From assembly GCA_900768345.1 (NCBI GenBank), contig CAAGCO010000020.1:1-64000 (forward strand): a DNA stretch of 64,000 bases, written 5' to 3'. Of the stretch, positions 25,912 through 35,053 are shown piece after piece. The position numbers and the translations under genes were made by a program. The number at the start of each line of letters is the position of its first letter. Within the stretch, counting starts at the first letter, position 1. This stretch comes from Bacilli bacterium. GTDB lineage: Bacteria; Bacillota_I; Bacilli_A; RF39; UBA660. Below the pieces are notes generated by a model that searched no databases, was not told the origin of the DNA, and saw nothing but the letters and a program-made list of their open reading frames with translations.

Positions 25912-27732
25912 ATGTTTGGAAATGTAATATCAGTAAGTGATTTAACAATTAAATTAGAAAATATTTCAAAAAGAGTAGAGACATCTTTACTAGGAGTTCA
26001 TATTGTTTTTGAAAACAAGTATAAAATAGTAGCAGAAATAACATCTATTACTCGTGAAGAAATAGAATGTATCATGGTAGGAGAGTTTATTAATAATGTA
26101 TTTAATAGTGGTATAGTTCATAAACCTAGTCATGATTCAAAAGTAAGAATAATTAATTCAGAAGAAGTAATATCTTTAGTTGGTAAACAAGATGTTGATA
26201 CTAAAACTGATTTATACGTTGGTAAATCACTGATATATGATGGCTTTAATGTTTCAGCAAACATAGATAACTTCTTTTCAAACCATTTTGCAATAATCGG
26301 AAATACAGGAAGCGGAAAGAGTTGTAGTGTTGCAAGATTATTTCAAAATTTATATTATAGACAAAAATATGTACCAATAAATTCTAATATAGTATTATTC
26401 GATGTATATGGTGAATATAAACCAGCACTAGATAGAATTAATCAAACAAAATATTGTAGATGTAAACATGTAACAACAGATGTAAGAGATACAGTAAACT
26501 CAGATATAGTAAAAATACCACCATATTATTTAGAAGTTGATGATTTAGCATTACTACTAAATGTTGACACTCCTTCACAAATACCAATAATAGAAAAAGC
26601 TTTAAAATTAGTTTATCTATTTACTGAAGATGAAGATAAAGTAATAGCTCATAAAAATAATATAATTGCTAAAGCTATACTAGATATTCTAACAGGTGGA
26701 AAAGAATCAACTCAAATAAGAGATCAAGTAATTGCTGTATTATCTACATTCCATACTAAAGATATAAATTTAGAAAGCAAAATAGTACAACCAGGTTATA
26801 TAAGAACATTAAGACAATGCTTAAATGTTGATCAAACTGGTAAAATTAATACAATTCAATTAGTAATGGAATACTTAGATAAGTTTACTGATACAGAGTT
26901 AAAATTAGAAAATTCTATGAAACCACAGAATTATACTTTAAAAGATTTATACAATGCATTTGAGTTTGCTTTAATAAGTGAAGGCGTATTAAAAAGTGAT
27001 AAAGTATATGATATGAATAATATTTTAAAAGTAAGATTAGATGCAATAATTAATAGTGATTATGGAAGATATTTTGAAGTTGATGAATATATACCAAAAG
27101 AAACATATATAAGAGATTTATTTACTACAAGAAGAGGAGAAAAAGCTCAAATAATAAACTTCAACTTAAACTATGTAGATGAAAGATTTGCCAAAACTCT
27201 TACGAAAATTTATTCAAAACTTTTTTTAGATTATGCAATATCACTAGAATCTCGCGGTGGTTTCCCATTACAAATAATTTTAGAAGAAGCACATAGATAT
27301 GTACAAAATGATGATGATGTTAGAAATATAGGTTATAATATTTTTGATAGAATAACAAAAGAAGGAAGAAAATATGGCGTTGTATTAGGACTTATTACAC
27401 AAAGACCAAGTGAACTTTCTAATACTGCACTAAGTCAATGTTCAAATTATATAGTTCTTCGTATGTTCCATCCAGAGGATTTAAAAATAATTAAAAGCAT
27501 GACCCATAGTATAGCTGAAGAAGATATAGAGAAACTTAAAGCATTAAGGCCAGGCGTTGCGTTATGTTTTGGAAATGCATTTAATATTCCAGTATTCGTA
27601 AAAATAGATAAACCAGATCCAACACCTGATTCTAACAATGCTCATATTGGTACAGAGTGGTTTAAAGAACCTTCAGAAATCTTAAAAGAAAAACAATTAC
27701 AAGCACAAAAAAATACTATTGAAATTCAATAG
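25912..27732 (+). CDS. HerA-type ATPase (DUF87)
   Basis: 606 residues. N-terminal HAS-barrel-like beta region (1 to about 100), Walker A IGNTGSGKS near residue 130, Walker B-like LQIILEEAHRY near 450, an arginine-rich ITKEGRKYGVVLGLITQRPS block and a C-terminal helical tail. HerA hexamers translocate DNA. In archaea they pair with NurA for end resection; in bacteria they often pair with SIR2 or nuclease partners in phage defence. No NurA, SIR2 or other nuclease gene adjoins it, and flanks are housekeeping. The start is fixed by the SD in the right arm of the upstream hairpin. ATPase identity is firm; role is open. Confidence 0.9.
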   Translation: MFGNVISVSDLTIKLENISKRVETSLLGVHIVFENKYKIVAEITSITREEIECIMVGEFINNVFNSGIVHKPSHDSKVRIINSEEVISLVGKQDVDTKTDLYVGKSLIYDGFNVSANIDNFFSNHFAIIGNTGSGKSCSVARLFQNLYYRQKYVPINSNIVLFDVYGEYKPALDRINQTKYCRCKHVTTDVRDTVNSDIVKIPPYYLEVDDLALLLNVDTPSQIPIIEKALKLVYLFTEDEDKVIAHKNNIIAKAILDILTGGKESTQIRDQVIAVLSTFHTKDINLESKIVQPGYIRTLRQCLNVDQTGKINTIQLVMEYLDKFTDTELKLENSMKPQNYTLKDLYNAFEFALISEGVLKSDKVYDMNNILKVRLDAIINSDYGRYFEVDEYIPKETYIRDLFTTRRGEKAQIINFNLNYVDERFAKTLTKIYSKLFLDYAISLESRGGFPLQIILEEAHRYVQNDDDVRNIGYNIFDRITKEGRKYGVVLGLITQRPSELSNTALSQCSNYIVLRMFHPEDLKIIKSMTHSIAEEDIEKLKALRPGVALCFGNAFNIPVFVKIDKPDPTPDSNNAHIGTEWFKEPSEILKEKQLQAQKNTIEIQ

Positions 27733-27740
27733 TATTTTTA
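27711..27740. terminator. Bidirectional terminator between herA-like gene and 27743-28879
   Basis: AAATACTATTG (27711-27721), AAATT loop, CAATAGTATTT (27727-27737) with A- and T-runs on both sides; overlaps the herA-like stop. Confidence 0.85.
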
Positions 27741-27742
27741 AT

Positions 27743-28879
27743 TTATCTAATTATATATGGATCAGATGAAGTTCCTGTTCCTGATTTATAAAATACTCTT
27801 TTATTGATATATGCAACTACATATAGCTTTCTTTGAGTATTATTTTTAGAAGCAGTTAAAGAACCATTTTTAATATAGAAAGCAGAATCAGTAGTTCCAT
27901 CTAGTCCTGTAATAGACCATTCAACTGTATTTAATTTTGTTGATAAGAAGTTGTAATTAGAACAAGATAAATTATTAGCAATCTTGCAATTATCATCTAA
28001 ACTTATTCTCATAACTTCATATGGAGTTAAAGCACTAAATAAATATTTTGTTTCAGATTTTATAGCACATTCAGTTGAACCATCTTTAGTAGTATCATCA
28101 GCTTTTCTTTTTCCTATACATAATTCTTTAGCAACTAATTTATTTTTATAAGTATCGCTTAATATTTCATCACCACTAGCAAGTGAAATTAATGCTTCTT
28201 TAAGTCTACTTAATTCAAAATCATTATATCCATAACTAGAATGTTTTTCTTCATTATATCTATCATCCCAAGCATATCTTTTAGTTGTACCAACAGTACT
28301 TCTTATTTTTACACTTCCATCACTTTCAATTCCTAATATTTGCCATAGGTAAGGACTTTGATCTTTCTTTGTTTCACCATATGTTCCAAGTTGAACATAA
28401 TTATTTGTTATTTCACCTCTAAAATAATAACCGCCATTACCATCAGAATATAATCCAGACCCATGATCTACAACAGGATTATTTTCACTAATAACTTTAT
28501 ATAACTCTTTAGTTTCATAACTTCCTGGACAATTTAAGTAAGGTATATAAGAATAATTATCAGAGTACTTTGTTACAAGTATTTGAACAGTACAATTATC
28601 TCCATCTTTAAGCATTTCATTTAATGGTTTAACATATTCACCTTCAACTAAAGTATTATAACTCATATTATATTCACCATCAGTAGTAGGTAGTGCTGTA
28701 GGATTTTTCTTATAATAACTTTTAGCTGCTTCACTTACTTTAGTTTCAAACTCTTCATAAGTATAATAATGAGGCTTAATAACTGATATTAACCATACTA
28801 CTATAAGTAAAAATACAATTAAGCCTATAATCGAAGAACCTATTATCACAATAGTCTTCTTATTCATTGATTCTAACAT
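27743..28879 (-). CDS. Membrane-anchored extracellular protein, unknown
   Basis: 378 residues: N-terminal membrane helix (about 10-33), then an extracellular domain. Residues 36-100 (YTYEEFETKVSEAAKSYYKK) resemble the linker helix of pilin-like or prepilin-type surface proteins of gut Firmicutes. The rest, with YVQLGTYGETKKDQSPYLWQILG and YVVAYINKRVFY, looks like a DUF6273-type fold. It ends GTGTSSDPYIIR, a common C-terminal motif (GTGxSxxPY) in such proteins. Four or more cysteines may pair. SD AAAGGATG on the complement upstream. A surface role is inferred. Confidence 0.72.
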   Translation of the reverse strand: MLESMNKKTIVIIGSSIIGLIVFLLIVVWLISVIKPHYYTYEEFETKVSEAAKSYYKKNPTALPTTDGEYNMSYNTLVEGEYVKPLNEMLKDGDNCTVQILVTKYSDNYSYIPYLNCPGSYETKELYKVISENNPVVDHGSGLYSDGNGGYYFRGEITNNYVQLGTYGETKKDQSPYLWQILGIESDGSVKIRSTVGTTKRYAWDDRYNEEKHSSYGYNDFELSRLKEALISLASGDEILSDTYKNKLVAKELCIGKRKADDTTKDGSTECAIKSETKYLFSALTPYEVMRISLDDNCKIANNLSCSNYNFLSTKLNTVEWSITGLDGTTDSAFYIKNGSLTASKNNTQRKLYVVAYINKRVFYKSGTGTSSDPYIIR

Positions 28880-28935
28880 TTAAATACACATCCTTTTTAT
28901 AAAATAATTATACAATATTACTAATTTTTAAACAA

Positions 28936-29304
28936 TTACTTATTCATTAAAATATTAAATATTTTTTCTACACTTTTATTATCTTCTTTAGAAATATAAT
29001 TAGGAATAATATGTAAGTGATAATGTTTTACTTCTTGTAAATTTCCATTATTTTGAACAAGTCTATATCCATTAGGTTTAAGTTTAGAATCTAAAAGTTC
29101 TAATATTATTTTACTCGCTTTATGAATCTCACTTATATATTCTTCTGTAATATCATAAGCATCTTTAAAATGTTTCTTTGGAATAATTAATGTATGTCCC
29201 ATACTAATAGGATTAACATCTAGAAAACATTTAACATAATCATTTTCATACACTGTGTATGATGGAATGTCTCCATTAATAATTTTACAAAATATACAAT
29301 CCAT
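28936..29304 (-). CDS. HIT-family nucleotide hydrolase
   Basis: 122 residues. The histidine triad HYHLHIIPNY (HxHxH) is present near residue 96, with the N-terminal FCKIINGDIPSYTVYE and MGHTLIIPKKHF motifs typical of HinT/Hit proteins that cleave nucleoside phosphoramidates or dinucleotides. CIFC plus distal His could bind zinc. SD GGTGAAGAAAA precedes the ATG. It is minus-strand and divergent from sufS, sharing an 105-bp spacer. Confidence 0.93.
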   Translation of the reverse strand: MDCIFCKIINGDIPSYTVYENDYVKCFLDVNPISMGHTLIIPKKHFKDAYDITEEYISEIHKASKIILELLDSKLKPNGYRLVQNNGNLQEVKHYHLHIIPNYISKEDNKSVEKIFNILMNK

Positions 29305-29409
29305 TTTTCTTCACCAATATTATTATATATTAAATAAACTTTAACTTCAATTATTATATTTATTATGCTCAAGATAATATTCTATGTGTATATTATAATA
29401 GGTGGTAGT

Positions 29410-30597
29410 ATGAAAGATAAAAATGATTTTCCAATGAAAGATAAAAATATAGTATATTTTGATAATGCAGCAACCACATTTAAACCATATAGAGTTATTG
29501 ATAAAATAAACGACTACTATTTAGACTATAATGCAAATTCACATAGAGGAGACTACGATATTAGTTTTAAAGTTGATGATGAAATAGATTATACAAGAGA
29601 TTTAGTGAAAATGTTTATAAATGCAAAACGTAAAGATGAAATAATATTTACTAAAAATACAACAGAATCATTAAACTTAGTAGCATTTGGATTCTTTTTA
29701 AATTATTTAAGTGATGGAGACGAAGTAATATTATCAAGTAGTGAACATGCATCTAATATACTTCCTTGGTTAATATTATCAGCTAAAAAGAAGATAAAAA
29801 TAGTGTTTGTCGACTCTAAAGATGAAAAATTAGATATTGAGGATATAAAAGACAAAATAACTTCAAGAACAAAATTAATTTCATTAGCAGAAATAACTAA
29901 TGTAAGTGGAGACAAAAGAGATATTAAAAGTATTTGTGCGTTAGCACATAAATATGGAATACTTGTTGTAGTAGATGCTGCTCAAAGTGCACCTCATATT
30001 AAAATAGATGTTCAAGATACTGGAGTAGATTTTATAGCATTTAGTGCTCACAAGATGTGTGGCCCAACAGGAGTAGGAATTCTTTATGGAAAATATGAAC
30101 TCTTAAAGAAAATGATACCTTATACTTTTGGTGGTGGCATGAACGAAAACTATAATGAAGAACACTTAGAATTAGTAGAAATTCCATATCGTTTTGAAGC
30201 AGGAACACCAAACATAGCAGACATAGTAGGATTTTCTGAATCAATAAAATTCTTAAATGAAATTGGGATGGATACAATAGAAAGAAAAGAAAAATATTTA
30301 AGAAAATACTTAATAGAAGAATTAGAGAAAATACCATATATAAAAATATATAATAAATATAATGAAGGAAGCACTGTAATTATTAATATAGATGGAATAA
30401 TGTCAGGAGACTTAGGACTTTATCTTAATACAAAAGGTATATGTGTTAGAAGCGGAAAACACTGTGCTAAAATGGGAGATAATAAAGAAGATACAGTTAG
30501 AATAAGTTTATATTTTTATAATACTTATGAAGAAATAGATATTTTAATAGATGCATTAAAGAAAAAACAAGAAATTTATAATTTTGCTGGTTTTTAA
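29410..30597 (+). CDS. sufS: Cysteine desulfurase, SufS/CsdA type
   Basis: PLP enzyme that moves sulfur from cysteine to the Fe-S assembly machinery. 395 residues from ATG 29410 (SD ATAGGTGG; the 15 codons upstream overlap the TATAAT at 29394-29399). Group II features: VDAAQSAPHIKIDVQ, PLP lysine in SAHKMCGPTG (about K215) and catalytic Cys in RSGKHCAK (about C352). No SufU, SufB/C/D or IscU gene is adjacent, which is unusual for SufS in Bacilli, where these are clustered. A partner elsewhere is likely. Confidence 0.92.
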   Translation: MKDKNDFPMKDKNIVYFDNAATTFKPYRVIDKINDYYLDYNANSHRGDYDISFKVDDEIDYTRDLVKMFINAKRKDEIIFTKNTTESLNLVAFGFFLNYLSDGDEVILSSSEHASNILPWLILSAKKKIKIVFVDSKDEKLDIEDIKDKITSRTKLISLAEITNVSGDKRDIKSICALAHKYGILVVVDAAQSAPHIKIDVQDTGVDFIAFSAHKMCGPTGVGILYGKYELLKKMIPYTFGGGMNENYNEEHLELVEIPYRFEAGTPNIADIVGFSESIKFLNEIGMDTIERKEKYLRKYLIEELEKIPYIKIYNKYNEGSTVIINIDGIMSGDLGLYLNTKGICVRSGKHCAKMGDNKEDTVRISLYFYNTYEEIDILIDALKKKQEIYNFAGF

Positions 30598-30747
30598 ATT
30601 TTAATATAAAAAACATACTAAATAATAATAAAATCACTAAAAGAAAAAAAATAAAATTTATAGTTAAAACACCACGTAATAACTAAATTATAGCTGTTTG
30701 TTATTAAAAAATTATTATGTTATATTCCTCTTACGAAAGGAGGAAAT

Positions 30748-31074
30748 ATGTTAAATCAAGTAGTTTTAGCAGGTCGTTTAGTTGCAGACCCAGAAATAAC
30801 AACAACTGAAAATAATAAAAAAATGACTATTATAACAGTTGCTGTCCCAAGAGCATATAAGAATATGGAAGGTGCTTATGATACAGACTTCATAAAATGT
30901 GTTCTATGGGCTGGAATCGCAGAAACAACATGCGAATATTGTAAAAAAGGTGATATTGTTGGAGTAAAAGGTCGTATCCAAGTAAATAGTTATGAAAAAG
31001 ATAACGAAAAGAAATATAGTATGGAAGTAGTCGCGGAAAAAGTTTCATTCCTAAGTAGTAAGAAAGCAGAATAA
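30748..31074 (+). CDS. ssb: Short single-stranded DNA-binding protein
   Basis: 108 residues comprising only the OB-fold: MLNQVVLAGRLVADPEI, TIITVAVPRAY, FIKCVLWAGIAE and GDIVGVKGRIQVNSYE. The usual Gly/Gln/Pro-rich linker and acidic DDDLPF-like tip are missing; it ends FLSSKKAE. It may be a secondary SSB, for example for DNA uptake (the com genes are at 61 kb) or a compact main form. SD AAAGGAGG upstream. The 150-bp gap ahead of it contains only AT-rich sequence with no clear element. Confidence 0.9.
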   Translation: MLNQVVLAGRLVADPEITTTENNKKMTIITVAVPRAYKNMEGAYDTDFIKCVLWAGIAETTCEYCKKGDIVGVKGRIQVNSYEKDNEKKYSMEVVAEKVSFLSSKKAE

Positions 31075-31107
31075 AATCTGCTTTTTCTAATATTTATATG
31101 TTATAAT
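31061..31107 (+). promoter_or_regulatory. ssb terminator and GNAT-gene extended -10 promoter
   Basis: Terminator AAAGCAGA (31063-31070), ATAAAA loop, TCTGCTTT (31077-31084), T-run. Next comes TGTTATAAT (31100-31108 region; TATAAT 31102-31107), an extended -10 whose predicted start site is the A of the ATG at 31114. Confidence 0.6.
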
Positions 31108-31113
31108 GATTAT

Positions 31114-31536
31114 ATGATAGAATTTAAATTAACAAATAAGATGAATGTAGAAGTACTAGAAAGTCAAAAGAATTATATTTCTAGTCTAAAGAAAATTAAT
31201 GAAAATATAAATAACGAAGATGTTATTGCTTTTGACATATATAACGATAAAGTAATAATAGGTTTTGCAATGCTAAAAGAGTTTGAAGAACATTGTTTTT
31301 TTCTATGGAACTACGCAGTTGATTATAAATATCAAAACGAACATTTAGGAACAAAAGCACTAAAAGAATTAATTTCATATATGATAGCTAATTATAATAT
31401 GAAATTAATGACAACAACATATACTGTAGGAAACAATCAAGCAAAACATTTATATGAAAAAATTGGATTTATTGAAACAAGTGTTGTAGACGAAAAAAAT
31501 TGCCATGAAGTAAATATGACATATAAAATTAAATAA
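31114..31536 (+). CDS. GNAT-family N-acetyltransferase
   Basis: 140 residues with the GNAT core: a beta strand FLWNYAVDYKYQNEHLGTKAL for the acetyl-CoA loop region (QNEHLGTKAL in place of QxxGxGxxL), then MTTTYTVGNNQAKHLYEKIGF, the classic end of the fold. The acceptor is unknown. No SD precedes the ATG; it falls exactly 7 nt after the -10 box, so the mRNA may be leaderless. Independent of ssb owing to the intervening terminator. Confidence 0.85.
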   Translation: MIEFKLTNKMNVEVLESQKNYISSLKKINENINNEDVIAFDIYNDKVIIGFAMLKEFEEHCFFLWNYAVDYKYQNEHLGTKALKELISYMIANYNMKLMTTTYTVGNNQAKHLYEKIGFIETSVVDEKNCHEVNMTYKIK

Positions 31537-31564
31537 TAGTTGTTCTTCAAAAATAATATATTTT

Positions 31565-31579
31565 ATAGTATAATACTAT
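31565..31579 (+). promoter_or_regulatory. Palindrome over the -10 box of the pyrimidine phosphorylase gene
   Basis: ATAGTAT-A-ATACTAT, a perfect 7-bp inverted repeat covering TATAAT (31569-31574). TTCAAA lies 17 bp upstream (31546-31551). It could be a repressor operator, though the AT-richness makes chance palindromes common. Confidence 0.4.
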
Positions 31580-31594
31580 TAGGATAGGTGAAAT

Positions 31595-32872
31595 ATGAAA
31601 GCAGTTGAAATTACAGAAAAAATAAACAATAAAGTAAAGCTAGAATATAAAGAAATAGAATATATGGTTAATAGCTATGTAAAAGGCAGAATTAATGATG
31701 AAACTATGAGTAATTTTGTATGGGCTATATATAATAAAGGCCTTTCTATGGATGAAACATACTATCTTACTGACGTAATGATTAAAAGTGGTGAAACAAT
31801 AGATTTATCATCTATAAATAAAAAAGTAGTAGATAAGCATTCAACTGGTGGAGTAGGAGATAAAATCACCTTAATCGTTTCTCCAATAGTTGCATGCGCA
31901 GGAGTAGCTGTTCCAAAAATGAGTGGAAGAGGCTTAGGACTTACTGGAGGAACAGTAGATAAATTAGAAAGTATTACTGGCTATAAATTAAAACTTAGTA
32001 AAAAAGATTTCTTAAAAATGTTAGACACAGTAGGTTGCGCAGTAATAAGTCAAAGTGAAAAAATAGCTGTCGCAGATAAAAAGATATATGCTCTTAGAAA
32101 TGAAATTGGAGCAGTAGATTCAATACCACTTATCGCAAGTTCTATAATGTCAAAAAAGATTGCTAGCGGAAGTGATGTAATAGTAATAGACTTAAAAGTA
32201 GGTAAAGGTGCATTTATGAAAAATATAAAAAGTGCAACTTCACTTGCTAAGACAATGGTAAAATTAGGAAACTATTATGGTAAAAAAGTAATTTGTACTT
32301 TAAGTGACATGAACATACCATTAGGTAAAAATATAGGAAATGCTCTTGAAGTAAAAGAAACAATAGATTTCTTTAATGGAATATATGATAAGAGACTTTA
32401 TGAGTTAGCTGTATATATATCTAGTTTAATGATAAGTAGTGCTAAAGGTATAAGTCAAAGAGAAGCTAAAAAGTTAGTTATAAATCTACTAGAAAGTGGA
32501 CATGCTAAAAATAAATTCTATGAATGGATTAAAGCACAAGGTGGAGACATCAAAAAATTAAAAGGAAAAGCTAAAAAATATATTGTAGTTTCTACTAAAG
32601 AAGGATATGTAAATAATATTGATTCATTAAAACTATCTCAATTAGTATTTGATTTAGGTGCTGGAAGACATAAAAAGACTGATAAAATAGATTATAGCGT
32701 AGGTGTTATACTAAATAAAGTCCTTGGAGACAAAGTAAGAAAAGGAGATATTTTAGGAACAATATACTATAATAAAAAAGTAGATGATATGGCTAATATA
32801 TTAGAAGAATCATTCAAAATAGAAAAGAAAAAGAAAAGACCAAAAAAAATAATAATTAAAACTATAAAATAA
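31595..32872 (+). CDS. pdp: Pyrimidine-nucleoside (thymidine) phosphorylase
   Basis: Phosphorolysis of thymidine and uridine/deoxyuridine. 425 residues, normal. Family signature KMSGRGLGLTGGTVDKLESI, phosphate-loop KHSTGGVGDK, and catalytic-site VIDLKVGKGAFMK are all present. SD TAGGTGA upstream. The tail after about residue 410 is Lys-rich. Whether it is DeoA (thymidine) or Pdp (broad) cannot be decided from motifs, though Bacilli usually carry Pdp. Ends in a terminator. Confidence 0.94.
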   Translation: MKAVEITEKINNKVKLEYKEIEYMVNSYVKGRINDETMSNFVWAIYNKGLSMDETYYLTDVMIKSGETIDLSSINKKVVDKHSTGGVGDKITLIVSPIVACAGVAVPKMSGRGLGLTGGTVDKLESITGYKLKLSKKDFLKMLDTVGCAVISQSEKIAVADKKIYALRNEIGAVDSIPLIASSIMSKKIASGSDVIVIDLKVGKGAFMKNIKSATSLAKTMVKLGNYYGKKVICTLSDMNIPLGKNIGNALEVKETIDFFNGIYDKRLYELAVYISSLMISSAKGISQREAKKLVINLLESGHAKNKFYEWIKAQGGDIKKLKGKAKKYIVVSTKEGYVNNIDSLKLSQLVFDLGAGRHKKTDKIDYSVGVILNKVLGDKVRKGDILGTIYYNKKVDDMANILEESFKIEKKKKRPKKIIIKTIK

Positions 32873-32897
32873 ATTCTAAATGAATTTATTTTTTTAT
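32868..32897 (+). terminator. Terminator after pdp
   Basis: AATAAATTC (32868-32876), TAAAT loop, GAATTTATT (32882-32890), T-run; overlaps the stop. An ATG at 32880 falls in its loop and is not a credible start. Confidence 0.78.
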
Positions 32898-32915
32898 TAT
32901 GTAAATACTATTAAT

Positions 32916-33626
32916 ATGAAAAAAATAATATTAAGTATTTTGTTGCTACTACCATTTAGTATTAATGCTATAGAGAAAATAAAAATTAACAATGAAGATT
33001 TATCTCCTTATTTTGACAATAAAATTAAAAAGTATAACTATTTTACTAATGAAGATGAAATAAATATAAATGTAAGAAGTTCAAAAGATGAAATAATAAG
33101 TGGAAATGGTATATTTGAATTAAAAGATAAAGAAAGTACTTTTATAGTTTCATCAGATAAATATGGAGACTTTATAATAACTGTATTTAAAAACTATAGA
33201 GAAACTAAAAATAAAGGTGAACTTCTATCTTTAGATATAGAAGGATATAATTTAAATTATAATAAAGATGTTCATGAATATGATTTAAATATTTTAGATG
33301 AAGAAAACTTAAATATAACGTATGAATTAAATAATGAAAATACAGATGTTAAAGTAATAGGTAATGGTAACTTTAATAACACAAAGAATGTTATAAAGAT
33401 AGTCTTAGATAATGAAGAAGAGTACACTATAAATGTTTTTAAATCACAAAAAGTTTCAAAAGTAGAGAATACTGTAACTAAAACTAAGACAATGAGTTAC
33501 GCAAAAAAAGAAATAGTAAAATATATAATAATTACTATTTCTTGTACTTTAATATTTTTATTTTATAAATTAGTGTTTATTTCAAAGACTACTTTGAATG
33601 TCTTATCAAATACTCTTCATAAGTAA
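32916..33626 (+). CDS. Secreted/membrane protein with cadherin-like beta-sandwich repeats
   Basis: 236 residues from ATG 32916. Signal peptide (MKKIILSILLLLPFSINA), then two beta repeats with LSxYFDNKIKKYNYFTNEDEI and LNYNKDVHEYDLNILDEENL, the pattern of cadherin-like beta-sandwich (PF12733) modules. A C-terminal membrane helix (about 203-225) suggests anchoring with the domains outside. No SD precedes either possible start. The last 38 bp overlap the convergent vanY gene tail to tail. A cell-surface role is inferred. Confidence 0.7.
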   Translation: MKKIILSILLLLPFSINAIEKIKINNEDLSPYFDNKIKKYNYFTNEDEININVRSSKDEIISGNGIFELKDKESTFIVSSDKYGDFIITVFKNYRETKNKGELLSLDIEGYNLNYNKDVHEYDLNILDEENLNITYELNNENTDVKVIGNGNFNNTKNVIKIVLDNEEEYTINVFKSQKVSKVENTVTKTKTMSYAKKEIVKYIIITISCTLIFLFYKLVFISKTTLNVLSNTLHK

Positions 33627-34593
33627 CATTTTCTGTAAATACTTTAGTAGCTAAATCAACTCCTAAGTATCTATAATGCCAAGGTTCATAACCATAACCA
33701 GTTATGAATTCTTTTCCTTTTGGATATCTTTCTATAAAACCATATTTATATGAATTTGCTTTTAACCATTTATATTCTTTAGTTTGATCAAATCTTTCTT
33801 CAGTTTCATTAAGGTCAACTGCTAACCCTAATTGATGTTCTGAATAACCTGGTTTAGCTGAATATAATAAAGCATGTTCAACACCATTCTTTTTAACTGA
33901 GTTATTATATAAACCACTTTGTGTACTTTCTGTTCTATATCCAGATATTACAAGCAAGTTAATTCCGTCTTCACGAGCAGCAGCAATCATTTTCATAAGT
34001 GGTTCAGAAGCAATCTTTTTAATTTTATGTCCACGAGAACTATATTTTTTACTTAATGTAACTAAATCATCAGCCTCGTATTTGCTAGGTAACTTATGAT
34101 ATTTATTAACTAACGCATCTACATCATTATAATTTGTTATTTCAACTGGGTCTGTATAAAATTCATTATCAAGTCCAATCCCTACATAAATTACAACATC
34201 ATCAGTAGTGTAATCACTATGTTTATCATAATACTTTTGATATCTCATAGTATTTTCAACTTTATAATATGGACTAGATATAAACATGGATATATCTTTA
34301 TACTTTTCAGTTAATAAATATTTTTTAACATCAACATTACTTATTTTAGTAGAAATTAATTCTACATCTTTAACATCATAACCTAAATCTAAAAGTTCTT
34401 CTTTATATACATATTCTTCTTTATTTATTTCTTTTCCACCACTTGTATTCTTATCATTTTCTGGATTATTTATATCTTTAATACATATAATTGCACCCCA
34501 TAACATAAGAGCACTAATTATAAATATAACTGTTCTTTTAATAAAAACTTTAACATTATCTTTAAGGTGTCTTCTTCTTAATCTCATCTTCAT
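33589..34593 (-). CDS. vanY: D-alanyl-D-alanine carboxypeptidase, VanY/M15B type
   Basis: Trims the terminal D-Ala from peptidoglycan stem peptides. 334 residues: N-terminal membrane anchor (about 18-38), a linker region, then the M15B domain with ISGYRTESTQ, SEHQLGLAVDL (SxHxxGxAxD, zinc His and Asp) and EPWHYRYLG (catalytic Glu and third ligand). Start is ATG on the complement of 34591-34593, with SD AAGG 5 nt upstream; a GTG one codon before is possible. A TATAAT lies just upstream on that strand. Usually a wall maintenance enzyme; vancomycin resistance is not implied. Confidence 0.93.
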   Translation of the reverse strand: MKMRLRRRHLKDNVKVFIKRTVIFIISALMLWGAIICIKDINNPENDKNTSGGKEINKEEYVYKEELLDLGYDVKDVELISTKISNVDVKKYLLTEKYKDISMFISSPYYKVENTMRYQKYYDKHSDYTTDDVVIYVGIGLDNEFYTDPVEITNYNDVDALVNKYHKLPSKYEADDLVTLSKKYSSRGHKIKKIASEPLMKMIAAAREDGINLLVISGYRTESTQSGLYNNSVKKNGVEHALLYSAKPGYSEHQLGLAVDLNETEERFDQTKEYKWLKANSYKYGFIERYPKGKEFITGYGYEPWHYRYLGVDLATKVFTENVTYEEYLIRHSK

Positions 34594-34717
34594 CACATCC
34601 TTAATTATATTATACTATAACAAGAAATAATTAAGAATATATTTTTAAAACTTGACACTTTAAATTCATGCTTTTCACACAAATACTGTCTATTATTAAG
34701 GTGAAAGGAAGAAAAAT

Positions 34718-35019
34718 ATGAAAAAGAAAATACTAATAGATACTTTAGCAAAATTTATTATGAAGTAAGTGACTTTGTAAAAAAAGGAAGTAAAATAGTT
34801 AAATATACTAATGGAACATATTATAAAGCTCCATGTGATTTAGTTATTACTTCTTATAATGTACCTGACTCTAAAGAAAAAATTAAAAGCAATAACTACG
34901 TAGAATATAAAAGTCTAAAAGATTTAAAAAAGACTATCTCTATAGATGAAAGTGATATTAATAAAGTAAAAGAGAATCAAGAAGTAACTATCAAATATCA
35001 ACAGACTATTTCACTGTAA
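34718..35019 (+). pseudogene. Remnant of a HlyD/MacA-type efflux adaptor
   Basis: ATG 34718 with a good SD (AAGGAAGAAAA) opens a 16-codon frame. A shifted frame (34756-35019) then carries recognisable adaptor sequence: a lipoyl-type loop (GSKIVKYTNGTYYKAPCDLV, then ITSYN) and the C-terminal DINKVKENQEVTIKYQ. N-terminal helix, hairpin and most of the barrel are missing. The frame change and small size mark it as a decayed gene. This and the following fragment fill the 34597-35206 gap. Confidence 0.72.
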
Positions 35020-35053
35020 CATCAAGTACAAGTATATTAGAATCAATGAGTAA

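Noticed and set aside
33589..33626. Overlap of two genes as a sign of misassembly
   Set aside because: Both frames end normally and tail-to-tail overlaps of this size are common in compact genomes.
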